A DNA stretch of 64,000 nt from Salvia splendens (GCF_004379255.2 NC_056035.1:38816773-38880772); one strand, 5' to 3'. Positions 27,901-39,535 are shown, counted from the stretch's first letter. Notes: generated from the letters alone by a model not told the origin. Made by a program: numbers and translations.

Positions 27901-30900
27901 CCTAGTAAGAATAGGAAGGGATTTGGCCTTAAAATATACTCCCTCCGTTCCATGTCAATAGAGTCGTTTTTCTATTTTGGGAAGTTCCAAGTTAACTGAG
28001 TCAATTCTATTTTTGACAAAAAGTAATTCTCATTTTTACTTTATTCTCTCTTCATCTCTCTTACTTTATTGTCTCTTACTTTTTCCACCATCCATTTAAC
28101 ACACTATTCTTAAATTCCGTGTCGAAAAGAAATGCCTCTATTAACAAGGAACGGAGGGAGTACTAGGGAAGCCCACAAACGTTTATGCATGGAAGAAATA
28201 GTAACAATTTTGCATATCACATTTGTTACTAATCCAATAGTTTATGGTAAAGATGTCTTACCACTTTCGTAATTTTGGATAGAACTCAAACCGGAAGCGG
28301 AAATCAGCTTTCCAAAATCCTCTAGGTTTCCAGAAGCCCAAGCCTCGAGCCCTTGATTTTATTTAAGTGTCAATAGAAAAATATTGGTTTGCAATGAAGA
28401 TTAGAGACAAAACTAATAGTTCAAGGAGATCTCTCTTTCTGCTAAGTGCAAGAACAGAACCTTTCAAAACTCGCTTGTTCTCTGAGAAATAGTGCTCCGC
28501 TCTTCTCAGAAGAGTGGCATCTAGTTTGCTCTGCACAAAAGTTATATTAACTTCAAAGATCACAGCCGAGGTAGATAACAAGGGTTAGGTCAAATGATCA
28601 TCGAGAGTTATACTATCTTGTAAGAGTAGACATAGTGAAGCCTGATCGCTGGATATGACAGTGAAAAATTGCAAAAACCACATAAACTTCGTAACCTACT
28701 TGGATGGAGATTGGAATGATGTGAATATCTGCTTCTCTTCATTTTGATCTTAATTACTATAAGTTTATCTTTAAAGCAGAATCAACAAATATTCTTTTCT
28801 TAGAGCAAGAAGTGTTGGTAGTTATGACCTTACATGCATCAGGAAGTCTTCTCTCACTCAACTCATTTCAAGATTCTAGACAACTGCTCAAACCCAAATA
28901 TAGCAATTTTTTTCATGTTGAATGGGGCTATGCAAGTGTGAAAGAGACACCTGCTCAACCCCAAATTATGAGAGATGTCACCAGTGAATAGTGATCCTGA
29001 TTCCTAAGGAGAAAGTTTTTATAGAGGAATGGATGTACATTTTCAAAAAGAATAAGAAGCATAGAAAAAAACTTCTATATATCGCTTAAAAAGGGTGAGT
29101 AAGTAACATACCTTGTGCTGATCATAGACTTCCGGTTCAACTGTAGAATTTAACAGAATCTGAGCACTGATAACAATAAGCACAAACATTCATACATAAG
29201 AAAGCTGTGCACGTACCATTAGATAGGATGGGTTCCAACCCTTCAATCCCAGAAGCCCTGTAAATAAGCAGATGTAATTAGGAAAGAAACTGAGACAACA
29301 CAGTTATATGGTTGCTTGTCTGGTGTAGTTTTACTTTAGGCATAGTATAGTTATCAAGCAAGGACTATTACACGGCTGTGCGACGACCGTAAGGGAGAAC
29401 AACCTCGAGAACTGAAAGGGAGAATAACTCAACTTGTTTTGAGAGGTTTATTACGAGGGACGACCACCAAGTTTATAGCTGGGGTTTATGGAACTGCCAA
29501 GATCACGAGTGTCAAACCCATAGTTTTCATTTTAGTTGTTTTCTTTACTTTCAAGTTAATATCCATTTTCATAGACTCCCAAATCCCCTCAAACCAACAT
29601 CAGTCATTTGATACTGTATCCTTCTGGCACAAGTTCGAGGTACTATTGGGGTCAATATAATATGATAAGAAATGTAATGTTTTCTTAGGCCAGACAAACT
29701 AATACACGCAAGATAGGGTCTAACAAGGATCTTACTGAAGCAGAATTCTTGCAGCATCTCGACATTCTGAAACTCGAGAATTGTAACCAGGATTTGTTGT
29801 CAAAGCCTGCTTCAAGCCAGAAAATGCGAGTAGTATCTTGAACTGCTTCTTTATCACATTAAGATTTCTATTCAAGTCTGGAGAGCTTATAAGTCTGTGT
29901 TCTTTGGTCTGCACAGGAAGAGCAATTTCAACGAAAGCTTGTGACTGAAATGGAACGAGATAATCAGGAGCTGTCAGAGAGTGATATCACTGAATAAAAT
30001 CATTTGTCTATGTAAAAGCAAGTAAATTAAACAATAAAAAACAGACAATTATTTTAAAATTAAAGGGGATCAGCTAATACATAGTGTTTAAACAAGGTAT
30101 GGACATGTTCAGAGCAAAGGGATAACCTTTTACAAAGGCAAAGATGCACAAATAAGTAAAATAAATGATGAAAAAACTGACAACGATTTGTAAAATGAAA
30201 ATACATCAGTCAAAACCTATTCATTATAGCTGATAGTGGATGAGTTCATCGCAAACAAACCATACCCTAGTAAAAGAAAATGTTTACTTTTGATTCTATG
30301 TAACTATAACAATAAAGTTTGGTTACAATAAATCACAGCATGTTCTAAAATAATCTATATTCTAATCAAGTGTGAAAAATAGAACTATAACCTCAACAAT
30401 ACGTCTACCTTGTCCTTATTGAATGGAGGAAGAGTTTAGACAGAACTGTACTAAGTTGTAAAGCATTAACCAGCTTAGACTTGAAAATATGTGAATTTAG
30501 TAGAAATGCTTTAGTAAAAGCTTGCCACGCGTAATTGCTGTGTCAATACACATGCAAAACCATGCCATGCCAGTGTTTTCAATCAGCAAACAATAGAGAA
30601 AGAAATTGTTGAACACTATTACCACAAGATAACATTCCAATGAAGCATCCTTTAGAATGAAATTTAGAAAATATATCCTTTTAACATCATGCTTAAATTT
30701 TGCTACCAGAATTCGCAACTATTGTTAGCTGGATACAAATTAACTAACTTTTCGCAATCAAGACCCATTAGCTGCATTTCCATTATAGAAACCAACACAA
30801 ACCAGCACCCAAACTTTTTCAAATGTTAACTTCAGAAACTAACATCCCAAAATTTCCAATACATCACTGAACTTTGTTCTTTAGTGTGAAATATATAGCC

Positions 30901-33900
30901 AAACTATTGAATGGGAAAGCTATGTAGAATAACATGATGGTAAGCATAGATCATTGTGAACCACTATGCAAAATTATACAAGACACACAGTTTGAAAAGG
31001 GTAAATCCTGAGAATATGATTTTTTAAAGACAAGGTTATTTACCTTACAGTCCATACAAGTTAAACAGCCATAGCTTGACAGCAATATGGCTGATTGATC
31101 CAATATGCCATTTCTCAGACCTAAATATTCATTTTCAATTAACCTGCATGTTTGGTGAGTGTGATCAAATTATTGTACTAAGAGAATGAAGGAGAAAATA
31201 ATTTACTGCATACAGGTACAGAGACAAGGAAAAATAGAGCCATTGATTTAATGTATCATATATCTGTACCTGTCGTACTCAATATTCTCTGTCGGAGATA
31301 TTTTAAGTTTATTGGCACTTTCAAAAGCCAACAGGTACGCCACACCAACCTGTCTACCAAGAGATTTCCGTAACCACACAGTAAGAAGAGAAAAATGATG
31401 GACTGCTGTAAGATTCATGGTAGCTCATTCAGAAGGTAATGGCTCTAAAGAGGTACATGTGAGATATTAGCTTCCATTCTGTAGTTAGATGCTTTTGATA
31501 TAATTCATACCCACTACCCAGAAACCACAAAGCATAAGTTGAATCTATTTGTGATATCATATATGCTAACTATTTGCGAGGCAAAGTTAAAATTGACAGA
31601 AGAGCATAGTAGCAAACAGTGAATCAGTTAGATCGATTTTCACCAACAATATGAAAAGAAATGGTAAACATAGTAATGACAACATGTAAGAGTGATTTAC
31701 TATCAAGCTAGAAAACAATCAGCTCAGCATATAACATAAAATATGTATGGGAGAAGAAGAGTGTAGACCTACAGCTGCTGAAGAGCTAAGCCCTGAACTG
31801 TCTAGCCCCTCGTCGCCACGGATGAATCCTACGATGCCCTGCAAGATAACAACAAAGTTTGTTAGATGTAAGGAAGTGATATATAGCTTCAAAATTAATG
31901 CCAAATTGTTTTAATACTATTACTTATCCACCGAATGGAAGAAAAAAGTATTTATAATGATTTCATGCATTTATGTCATCAGAGATGTGTTTTTAAATTC
32001 CTTCATCAAAGCAATACCAATAACGCATTAACATTATTAAATTCTACATAATGACAAATCGTATAAAAGTAATATCCTCATAATATCTAATTGCAAGCGC
32101 AGGAAGAGCATCCAAACTGTCAGCTTCTATTTCCGCAAAAGCCGCAGGTTTGGTCAGCACAGGACTGTACTACAGCGTATAGTCTGAGTGTAATTGTACT
32201 ATTTCTTACTTGTAGAACTCGAACCTTTTCTCAATTGCGGAAGTTGATCTGGACTACAAACTTAAAGCACAGTTCATTAAAGGAAGGCAAGAGAACCTGC
32301 TTTAGATGGTTCCCTCTTTTCTGTAATGCATAAATTGCTCCTCTGGCATAATTTCCCCAGCCACACTCCTCCAGTGCAACAGAAGAATCTTTCACACCAC
32401 CTGAATTATCTAATTTGGAAGCATTTTCAGGCAGTTGCTCTTCATCTACCCTGTGAAGCCGAAGCCAAAGCCATGCAGAAAACTTTATTCATGAGCACAT
32501 AAATGTTATGCCCAGTCATTTGCATTTCTAGTATTTTCTACTCAGTGAAAGAAAGAGAGAGAAATGAGCATAATGCATGTGTGATTAGCACGCTATCTTT
32601 TTGGTAAAAGCACTAGATTCAAATTTTAGCTTAACAGAAATCAACTTAAAACAACTTTTGATGGCTATTGGTTCTTCAAGCATAAAATTGGCAATAAGCT
32701 ATATACAATATTAGCTACTTCAGTAAGATAATGAACGAGTAAAATGTTGGATAACATCATCATCATGATATGATCTAATAGAGAGAGAGAGAGAGAACCA
32801 AGATGAGTGCTGACTAAATCATAAAATCAGAAAGAAAAAAATAGAAACAAAAAGTTACTGTATTACTGAAACTCAGAAATCAAAATGATGCTCTAGTAAT
32901 CACCTGAACTTAACTTCACCTTTAAATTGTCCAGACTGTAGAAGAACCTAAAAAGAAAAATAATGAAGTAAATCACAGGAAGTGATTTTCATTAAAATAT
33001 TTCACAAATATGCTTATCTCATGGAATCACATTAGTTTACATCACTGCTACACCTCTTGATGTGGTGTTTAGAAAGAGTGGTACCTGACAATCACTGGCC
33101 GGAACAAATCCAAGAATTATACCCTTATCGATTGTCATTGCTGAAACAGTCCCACCCTGTAACAATGATACCAACTAGTAAAAACATACAGATGAAGATG
33201 TCTAACTAACAAACAGTTACTAATCTAACAGTCTAGGATCTATTGCACATAGCAGATATCATTAATTGCTTCAAGTGTTAGGTAAAAGATAAAGATGTCT
33301 AACTAACATTAACTCTTTTAAGGAAACTCATAACAGTAGACATTAAAAGCTCAGGAGAAACATACATTAAGTTACAATATAGCTTCATCCACATATTTTC
33401 ATCACTAAAGGTTTAACGAGGTTTGTAAGCCACTAACAAGAAGTAAACTATCAAGATTCATAAAACAGAATCGCTTTTAAAATTGACTTAATCCATACCT
33501 GATGGTCAATATGAGCTCCCAGTGGACAAATCCTATATGGGGATACAACAATTCTGATCTCCTTGGCATCACATCCAGACATTGCAGCAACCTTTCTTCT
33601 GATTGAATTCAACTGAAACATGAAGTACTTCATGAAGCATAATTTGAACAAAATAGTTAAAATACATATGCAACATATATAAATATACAATGACATAAAA
33701 ATGAATAAATCAGATTGGACTAAGCCTATTTCTCTGCTTAAGGATAATTTCCAGGGTGCAAGCTTAACAATGGCTAACACACAAATACTATTTTGTTTTT
33801 TGCGCTAATAAACACACATATAGCACGCGTGAATCGTGATACCTGTTTAAAGCGGGTTTTCTATATCAATACTATTGCCATTGTACTTTCTTCTCAATTG

Positions 33901-34091
33901 AGTATCAAAACAGCAGTCAAATTGCAGTAAATCAGTAAATCAACAACAATCCTGAATAACTCAAATTACAGTTGCATCCAATCCTACAATTTATAGATAA
34001 ATCACCAAAAACCAAAGCTCATAACGCCATTACAGCAGCTTCGCGAATCGAGATTTACCTCAGGCTCATAAGGCCAACACGTTGCACCCAT
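21955..34091 (-). CDS. GALAK: Galacturonokinase (GHMP kinase), fourteen exons
   Basis: Minus-strand exons in order: 34091-34059, 33612-33499, 33156-33085, 32947-32904, 32450-32297, 31838-31773, 31349-31270, 31143-31044, 29908-29736, 29257-29217, 29140-29112, 28530-28461, 28351-28262 and 22199-21955. All junctions are GT-AG and in phase, giving 436 residues (Arabidopsis enzyme about 424). It phosphorylates D-galacturonic acid at C1 with ATP, in cytosolic salvage of pectin-derived sugar acid toward UDP-galacturonate. The signature PYRICPLGAHIDHQGG lies at residues 36-51, the GHMP ATP loop GLDSSGLSSSAA at 150-161 and the C-terminal GARFSGAGFRGCC at 375-387. Exon 1 has only 11 codons. The last intron (22200-28261, 6062 bp) holds a copia element and a Stowaway; without them it would be roughly 330 bp. 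No break is seen in the reading frame. Confidence 0.95.
22349..23057 (-). repeat. 3' LTR of the copia element
   Basis: 709 bp. Inside are four 18-bp units (GATGCCGAAGTGCTGCAT type, about 22738-22816) and then imperfect GAGCTCACCGAGCTTAATAGAACACC units. The former create a spurious Cys/Met-rich frame on the plus strand. Confidence 0.95.
23120..27106 (-). CDS. Copia gag-pol polyprotein, intact (1328 residues)
   Basis: A single frame from the ATG at 27106. In order: gag (UBN2-like, residues 1-230) with CCHC knuckle CHYCKKPGHLKRDC at 242-255; aspartic protease motif DSGCS at 298-302; GAG-pre-integrase HKRLGH near 425-430; integrase catalytic D486, D549 and E585, the last pair with exact D-35-E spacing; reverse transcriptase with QLDVKTAFLHG near 917-927 and YVDD at 1005-1008; RNase H with DSDYASN and TEAEYMA. 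Protease-integrase-RT-RNase H is the copia order. Gag start and zinc knuckle resemble the Tork/Tnt1 lineage, which I infer by eye only. There is no stop or frameshift. Proteins would assemble cytoplasmic particles that carry out reverse transcription. Confidence 0.96.
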   Translation of the reverse strand: MISMTTTRYEAEKFSGKNDFGLWQIKMKALLIQQGLDEAIEPIDPKGKEKEDLDEKSVTKKAEIAKKAHSAIILNLTDKVLREVAKETTAHGVWTKLEALYMTKSLANRLYMKQRLFSYKILEDRPFAEQIDDFSKNLDDLENVDGPMKNEDKAILLLNALPKTFQHLKDAMLFGRNAESGITYEEVQCALRSKELEKNSSKTNEGSGSQALNVKAFKGKKKKFNQNQKPKYQKQNEEKRSCHYCKKPGHLKRDCYSWKRKQNEEKAPQNQADLEEDTDPPQIMNVVSGGIESSWIMDSGCSFHICSNKAWFENLSEATGSVMLGNDQMCYIKGIGDIRLRAHDGSTKLLTQVRYIPEIKRNLISLGMLESRGFRFSSEKGYMNVSLNGKILLIAERRNSLYYLVAETVVASVNLAEDSDIGLWHKRLGHLGESGMRELIKKGVIPAGSDQRFKECEHCALGKSKKLPYKAGKHTSKLPLDYAHCDLWGPAQPASMGGGRYFMSIIDDYSRKVWIYILKQKSQAFEKFREWCTEMKLKKSTTLKCLRTDNGLEFLSEDFESFCKTNGIQRHRTVPANPQQNGVAERMNRTLLDRVRCMLLSSGLPKMFWGEAVCTAAVLINSSPSSAIGNEIPDVRWYGGDREYNQFKVFGCRAYAHCKQGKLDARAQKCVMVGYQHGVKGYRLWCTEEGNKKIIVSRDVVFHEHHMPFLKTEDQVGERVSIDQEVQHGHPPPSDPDDQNGGGASSSHEASSPQQPQQRDQIDDDQRSHIIARDRNRREIRKPARFSDYEMSFFALCVAEVLECLEPSTYAEAMSSKEKEKWLAAMREEIQSLLKNHTWILVKNPGTQKLISCKWIFKMKIEVGEVESVRFKARLVARGFTQEEGIDYNDVFSPVVKHSSIRILLALVAKYDWELHQLDVKTAFLHGELEETIYMHQPEGFMEAGNEDKVCLLKRSLYGLKQSSRQWYLKFDEHMMSIGFRKSQYDSCVYIRERNGVPIAFLLLYVDDMLVAGADLGVIERIKAELESKFEMKDLGNARRILGMDILRDRPKRELRLLQRNYIQRVLKKFQADDFKPVSTPLAAHFKLSMDQKPKNDSERRELSKIPYANIIGSIMYSMLCTRPDLAQAISVTSRFMSDHGREHWIALKWLLRYLKGASDYGLLYRADCKDQGGALVGFCDSDYASNRDNRRSQTGYVFTLNGTAISWKSGLQHVVALSTTEAEYMAMTEAVKEAIWLKGILEDFGEKQDTVEINCDSSSALCLAKHQVFHERSKHIDVRMHFIRDEIQRGEVKMVKISTEHNAADMLTKPLPAMKFKYCLGLVGLVE
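27139..27847 (-). repeat. 5' LTR of the copia element
   Basis: 709 bp, matching the 3' LTR except for a G in place of A in the second 18-bp unit (near 27564). As the upstream LTR in minus orientation it should carry the element promoter and would fire in the same direction as GALAK, upstream of the last exon. Confidence 0.95.
27939..28160. mobile_element. Stowaway MITE in the last GALAK intron (222 bp)
   Basis: Ends CTCCCTCCGTTCCATGTC and the inverted AACAAGGAACGGAGGGAG are flanked by TA (27937-27938 and 28161-28162). The perfect inner ends make it one of the best preserved Stowaway copies here. Confidence 0.92.
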
Positions 34092-34739
34092 CCTCGCAAA
34101 ATGCAATCAAAATTTCAATCCAGCGGCTGTTTTCTCTCTTATACACTGGTGAGCTGGCGTGTGTATGTGTGTGAGAGAGAGAGAGAGACAGGCAGAGAGG
34201 AGGTGGTCGCGTAGCGATAAATAAAAATCAGCTGAAAAAATAAAAAAAATAAAAAATCAAATCAGTTGGTAAATGAAGTAATAAGAGTGTTGTTGCGGTT
34301 GAATGCTGTTTTCAGTGGGATATAGAAAACGTTTAATTTATCTACCGATTTGAGTGAAGATGAAGACGATGATGATGATCCTCGCTTTAGCTAATGATTA
34401 ACGATCATTTCAACACGCCATCCCATTCTCATCTATTGCTGCATTTACGGTATTGGAATTGAATTAATAGAGTTTACGAATGAGGATTACCAGATAAGGA
34501 AACTTTATTACGAAAACGATAGATCCGGGTCCGACCCGTTTCTCCTTCTCGGATCCGACCCGCCGACAAACATTGTTTTTCCAATTTATTTATTTTATAA
34601 AAGAAAAAAATTATTTTCATGGTAACACCGTAACATAACAGAAAAGATTTTAACTATATTTCATTTCTATGTTTGCACATATTATTAATTTGCTATAAAA
34701 GGAAGTACTACTATTCCTACTACTACATAATATAACGGA
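34092..34739. other. GALAK upstream region
   Basis: Upstream of the start codon on the minus strand there is a GT/GA microsatellite at about 34158-34200 (CT-rich on the coding strand), a common plant 5' leader feature. GGTCCGACCCG and GATCCGACCCG repeat near 34529-34564. No second gene is visible. Confidence 0.5.
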
Positions 34740-34969
34740 AGGGTGTATTATATTGCTAACTATTTAAGTTGCTAACTCTACTAACTCATCAGTGCAGTGT
34801 ATTAAAAATATCAATACGGTGACATTAAAATGTCAACACATAATATCAACACATTATATTGAAGTTCAACAAAATTATTGTTGACATTTTAATGTCTTCG
34901 CGTTGACATTTTTAATACACTGCATTGATGAGTTAGCAACCTAAGAAAGTTAGCAATTGATCACACCTC
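34740..34969. mobile_element. Mutator-like foldback MITE (230 bp)
   Basis: Arms of about 95 bp are inverted copies: both carry TTGCTAAC, AACTCATCA, TGCAGTGTATTAAAAAT and GACATTAAAATGTCAACA. The 10-bp flanks ATATAACGGA are identical (34730-34739 and 34970-34979), a length typical of Mutator-type insertion. No protein is encoded. Confidence 0.87.
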
Positions 34970-36241
34970 ATATAACGGATATATACTCATTCAAAATAAA
35001 AGAATTGCTATAAAAAATTATGAATAAACTCATATTAGTTTGTTAATACGTAATTTTAAGATTAAATTAATTTTTATATTGTTGTTTGATTAATAAAATT
35101 GAATATATATGGTAAAGTAAATACTTTTGCATAGTTATCATATTTCACCAATTACATATAATTCAATATTATACCAAAGTATTTAGTGATAGGACATGAT
35201 TTATAAAATAATTCAATTTAATTAAGAGTATTTGATTTGCAAGATTAATTTGATGATAGATATCTCGGCCGGCATATAATCACTCAACTGGATTATTAGT
35301 ATATCACCCCAAAAATCAAAATTGATGTGATTAAATTACTCACTTTCCAATCAATGATACTAAAAATTTTCTAAATTACTGCCATAAAATTAATATCGAT
35401 TTTTTACCTCAATTTATTCATTTTTCATAATTATGAAAATTAATTCCCGTTGTATTCTTTGTTTTACATTCCCGCCACATGTGATACTTTGAATCTTCTT
35501 TGGTGGCGTTCGGTTGCCATGGCTAATATCATGAGACTATCCATCTAGAATTAAGTTGTGGGATTATTTTAGTTGGAGGGGGAGGCTATGACTAATTATC
35601 ATGAGACTATCCATCTAGAATTAAGTTGAAGGGTTCAATCTTATGAACCAAACATGATACATATTTAATCATGAGATTTAATCTTGCCAACCGAACACAT
35701 AAAATTAGGTTTCGACTCAAGTTACAATAATATCATGACCCGTAATGACTAATAACTAATTTACTTACACTTTTAATTTAAATTCTCAACGATGATTTAC
35801 ACTACTATACTTTCGAAACTTCAAATTATAGTTTCAGATCGATAATGATCCAATAAGCTCTGTATATAATTATTTCATGTATCCATAACAAAAGGTAGGA
35901 TACAATATGAGAATTGGGCCCACAAAAGATTTTGTTAAAACCCAAAAGTAGAATTTCCCTTTTATGGGCCAGGCCTACAATCTGTTTCGGGTGATCCGTT
36001 GACGTGCCGTTTTCAATTTCACCATAAAAAGAAATTAGTTCACATTTCAGTCACATTTCACCTAAATTAATTATAACGTCATTGAATAATGATAATTCAT
36101 TATTTATCTCCAATTATTTTAGCAGGGTATTGTTGGATATTGTCTGATAAAATATTATTTCAATGTTCTTAAACAATAGTTTACTATTATCATTTTGGTC
36201 CGCCACCAAAGTTACTTTCACTTCTATTTTTAGAAGTTTTT

Positions 36242-36243
<2 letters not shown>
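34970..36243. other. AT-rich spacer
   Basis: No gene is seen. The only structured part is the small TIR element and tandem repeat at 35506-35698. Confidence 0.5.
35506..35698. repeat. Probable MITE with an internal tandem repeat
   Basis: The left end GGCGTTCGGTTGCCATGG is mirrored on the right by the inverse of GTGTTCGGTTGGCAAG. Between them the phrase ATCATGAGACTATCCATC, continuing into TAGAATTAAGTTG, occurs twice (about 35528 and 35599). No clear target duplication, so the superfamily is open. Confidence 0.55.

Positions 36244-36276
<33 letters not shown>
36244..36276. repeat. (AT)n microsatellite, left flank of the foldback element
   Basis: A 33-bp pure AT dinucleotide run, matched by a 32-bp run on the other side of the element. 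It probably represents the insertion target. Confidence 0.95.
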
Positions 36277-36279
<3 letters not shown>

Positions 36280-37897
36280 GAGCGTTATTTTCCTTTTCAC
36301 ATCTTAGATCATTTTTCCTTCTTAATATTACGCGTTAGATCTAAGGCATCAACGGATCAGATTGATTCTATAAAACTGGTTTCGTGTTGCATTATAGAAG
36401 GTGGTTGTATGCATTACAGGGTTATTATTGACATTTGACGGAAAAGTAACTGCCACATTTTGGTATCTGCGAATAATGCACCACATGGTCACGAGTAATG
36501 CATATAATTGACTATATAATGCACAATATGTGAACTGCAATGCATACGAATAAGATGTACCATGTTATGATGTTTGGACACACGTTTCTTGTTTCCCCTA
36601 AGGGTTTAATAAGCTTAGGGGCTAGGGTATAGTACGTAGACACGTATGTAATCTTCACATGGTAACGAGTAATGGATATAATTGACTATATAATGCACAA
36701 TTTGTGAACTGCAATGCATACGAACAAGATGTGCTGTGTTATGATGTTTGACACACGTTTCTTGTTTCCCCTAAGGGTTTAATAAGCTTAGGGGCTAGGG
36801 TATAGTACGTACGCATTAATAACACATTATAAAACGATACGAATAATTCACCAAATTGTCACGAGTAATGGATGTTATTAACTATATAATGCACAATATG
36901 TGAACTGCAATGCATACGAATAAGATGTACCATGTTATGATGTTTGACACACGTTTCTTGTTTCCCCTAAGGGTTTAATAAGCTTAGGGGCTAGGGTATA
37001 GTACGTAGACATTACTAACAAATTGTTGTTATTGGAATATACGTATGTGCATTATTTGGTTTAGGTAGTGCATTATGTAGCTGTTAATTGTCATTATCTC
37101 AGTATATTATGCATTATTAGAGGTATTGTGTATATGGGTTAATCAACGGATTGAAGATTACATATGTGCATTTAGTAATGTCTACGTACTATACCCTAGC
37201 CCCTAAGCTTATTAAACCCTTAGGGGAAACAAGAAACGTGTGTCAAACATCATAACATGGTACATCTTATTCGTATGCATTGCAGTTCACATATTGTGCA
37301 TTATATAGTTAATAACATCCATTACTCGTGACAATTTGGTGAATTATTCGTATCGTTTTATAATTTGTTATTAATGAGTACGTACTATACCCTAGCCCCT
37401 AAGCTTATTAAAGCCTTAGGGGAAACAAGAAACGTGTGTCAAACATCATAACACATCACATCTTGTTCGTATGCATTGCAGTTCACAAATTGTGCATTAT
37501 ATAGTCAATTATATCCATTACTCGTTACCATGTGAAGATTACATACATGTCTACGTACTATACCCTAGCCCCTAAGCTTATTAAACCCTTAGGGGAAACA
37601 GAAACGTGTGTCAAACATCATAACACAGCACATCTTGTTCGTATGCATTGCAGTTCACATATTGTGCATTATATAGGCAATTATATGCACTACTCGTGAC
37701 CATGTGGTGCATTATTCGTAGCGGTTTCCAGCCATTATTAGATTACTATTGTACCATCATAATGCACAAAATAGGACAAATAATGCAACACGGGATTAAT
37801 TACCCAATGTTGATCTTGACCGTCCATTTCTGTAATCTAATGGCTGATATTAAGAAGGAAAAAGGAGGAAATGTAGGAAAAGGAAATGAATACATCC

Positions 37898-37900
<3 letters not shown>
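36277..37900. mobile_element. Large nested foldback element in a TA microsatellite (1624 bp)
   Basis: Ends GGGGAGCG and, inverted on the right, GAGGGATG lie directly against AT runs on both sides. Each arm carries three copies of a unit of about 150-195 bp that begins near ACGAGTAATG and ends near CTAGGGTATAGTACGTA. Left copies start at 36491, 36665 and 36861 in direct order; the right arm has three in inverted order between about 37180 and 37710. Each unit contains its own hairpin, CCCCTAAG and CTTAGGGG around an 11-base loop. There is no protein. Insertion between TA repeats resembles the TA-flanked Mutator-like elements of plants, an assignment I infer and cannot prove. Confidence 0.8.

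Positions 37901-37932
<32 letters not shown>
37901..37932. repeat. (TA)n microsatellite, right flank of the foldback element
   Basis: A 32-bp pure TA run directly after the element end CATCCCTC. Confidence 0.95.
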
Positions 37933-37934
<2 letters not shown>

Positions 37935-39535
37935 CTTGTGGATTTAATGAAGACAAGTTCATCAACTTTCAAATTCTCTTAATTGAGGCCATGCAAGAGC
38001 CCAACAACATAATAGAACCAGTTGATGAAGCATAGTTTTATTAGGATTACGTTTCTCTTTTATCCAATAAATAATGAATTTAGTATCACGTACATAAATA
38101 AACTAGAACTAATTATTATATTTATAAAAAACATAATTGAACCACTCTGGCCCTTTAGGTCAACGACTAAGCAATTACAACATTATTATACAAATCTACT
38201 TATTATGGAATGTTCGAGAATTGAACTTGGCAAAATCAAATGAAAGTTAAGTTGGGAAAGCTACTAATATATAAATACAGTAGAATCCAACTTGTGTTTG
38301 GTAATTAGATACCTACGGTAGTGGAATTTCAATAAAACAAAATTATGCCGCAGCATTATGCCACACAAAATTATTTAAACAATTTATTAAAAAAACAATA
38401 ATCTAGTAATAATAAATTCGCAATTCGAAATTATGATTAATATTAAAATACTTAATGCATACTTAGTCACTTACCTTTTCCATCAATTATAAACAGAGAA
38501 GCTGGATGTTAGTTTGCTTTCTCATATTTTTTCCACCAAAATTATTTAGAGATAAACCTCTCATTCAGAGTGCTACTATTTCTTTTTCAATTTATAGTAC
38601 GTATCAAATAAGATGGGATCTTTCAATATTTAAAGTAAATTTTTGGTTTATTATAATATTCAAATAAATTTTTTTCTGTATTCTAAAACACTTAATAATT
38701 CTACCAAAATCCAGGTATCATTCAATAATCAGGGTATCTTGTATGAAATCTAATGAATATTTATTATTCTATTTTAAAATATAAATAATTTATCAAATAT
38801 TTTTAAGATTTTCAGTTATATTTTCCTTTTATTTATATGGGTGATTAATCAGTGAATATTTAGTGGAGTATTTTAGTACTGGAATTTATTTACCTCAAAA
38901 GTGGCCTCTCTTGTCACCAAAAAGCCCATACAACATGCATCTAAATATATCAATATAGACTTCTTAGTTCTTACCAACAAAATTACCAGTACTAATATTT
39001 AATGAAAATCTTAGTTTATTATCCCTTCTGTGCACGACTTGTTTTTTTTTTATTTTTTTTTATTTTTTGTAAGAGTTACATTTTCTTGAATTAATTGGAC
39101 AAAAAAGGCATATAATATTATTGAGTCGTATAGGTTAAGAAGTTGTCTTTTCCAACTGAAGATTTTAATTCATATTCAATGTTCCATGTGATTCAACAGT
39201 GATTTTCCTATCCAAATTTAAGAAAATCAAACTTATTTGTACGTTTTCGAAAAGTCAAGATATTCCATATCACCCCTTCAAATTCAAACTGACATAAAGG
39301 TATTACTGTGTGTGTAAAAATTCAAAGTGACAACCAAGATTAAACATAATCATCATTCCAAGGTGATTATGAAATCTCAAGCATGTGCTTAGCATAATTT
39401 GGGGGTTAGATTTAAGGAATTTGCTCCTTGATTAGCACAAACATAGGAAGGAATTTACACTGTCCCCGGATTTTATATCACCTACTTAATTCTACTTTTT
39501 TCTTTAAATTCCATATTCATTGGTTTACTGCTTTA
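37933..39535. other. AT-rich spacer
   Basis: No gene or clear repeat is seen. Frames at 38022-38243 show no recognisable domain and have a composition like the surrounding DNA. Confidence 0.5.

Noticed and set aside
34158..34200. GT/GA repeat as a possible regulatory element of a second, divergent gene
   Set aside because: No coding exon is visible to the right for many kilobases, so it is treated only as a GALAK leader microsatellite.
36349..36540. Frame reading MQFTYCALYSQLYALLVTMW, found again at 37648 on the other strand
   Set aside because: It lies in the inverted repeat units of the foldback element; the duplication is of DNA, not of a gene.
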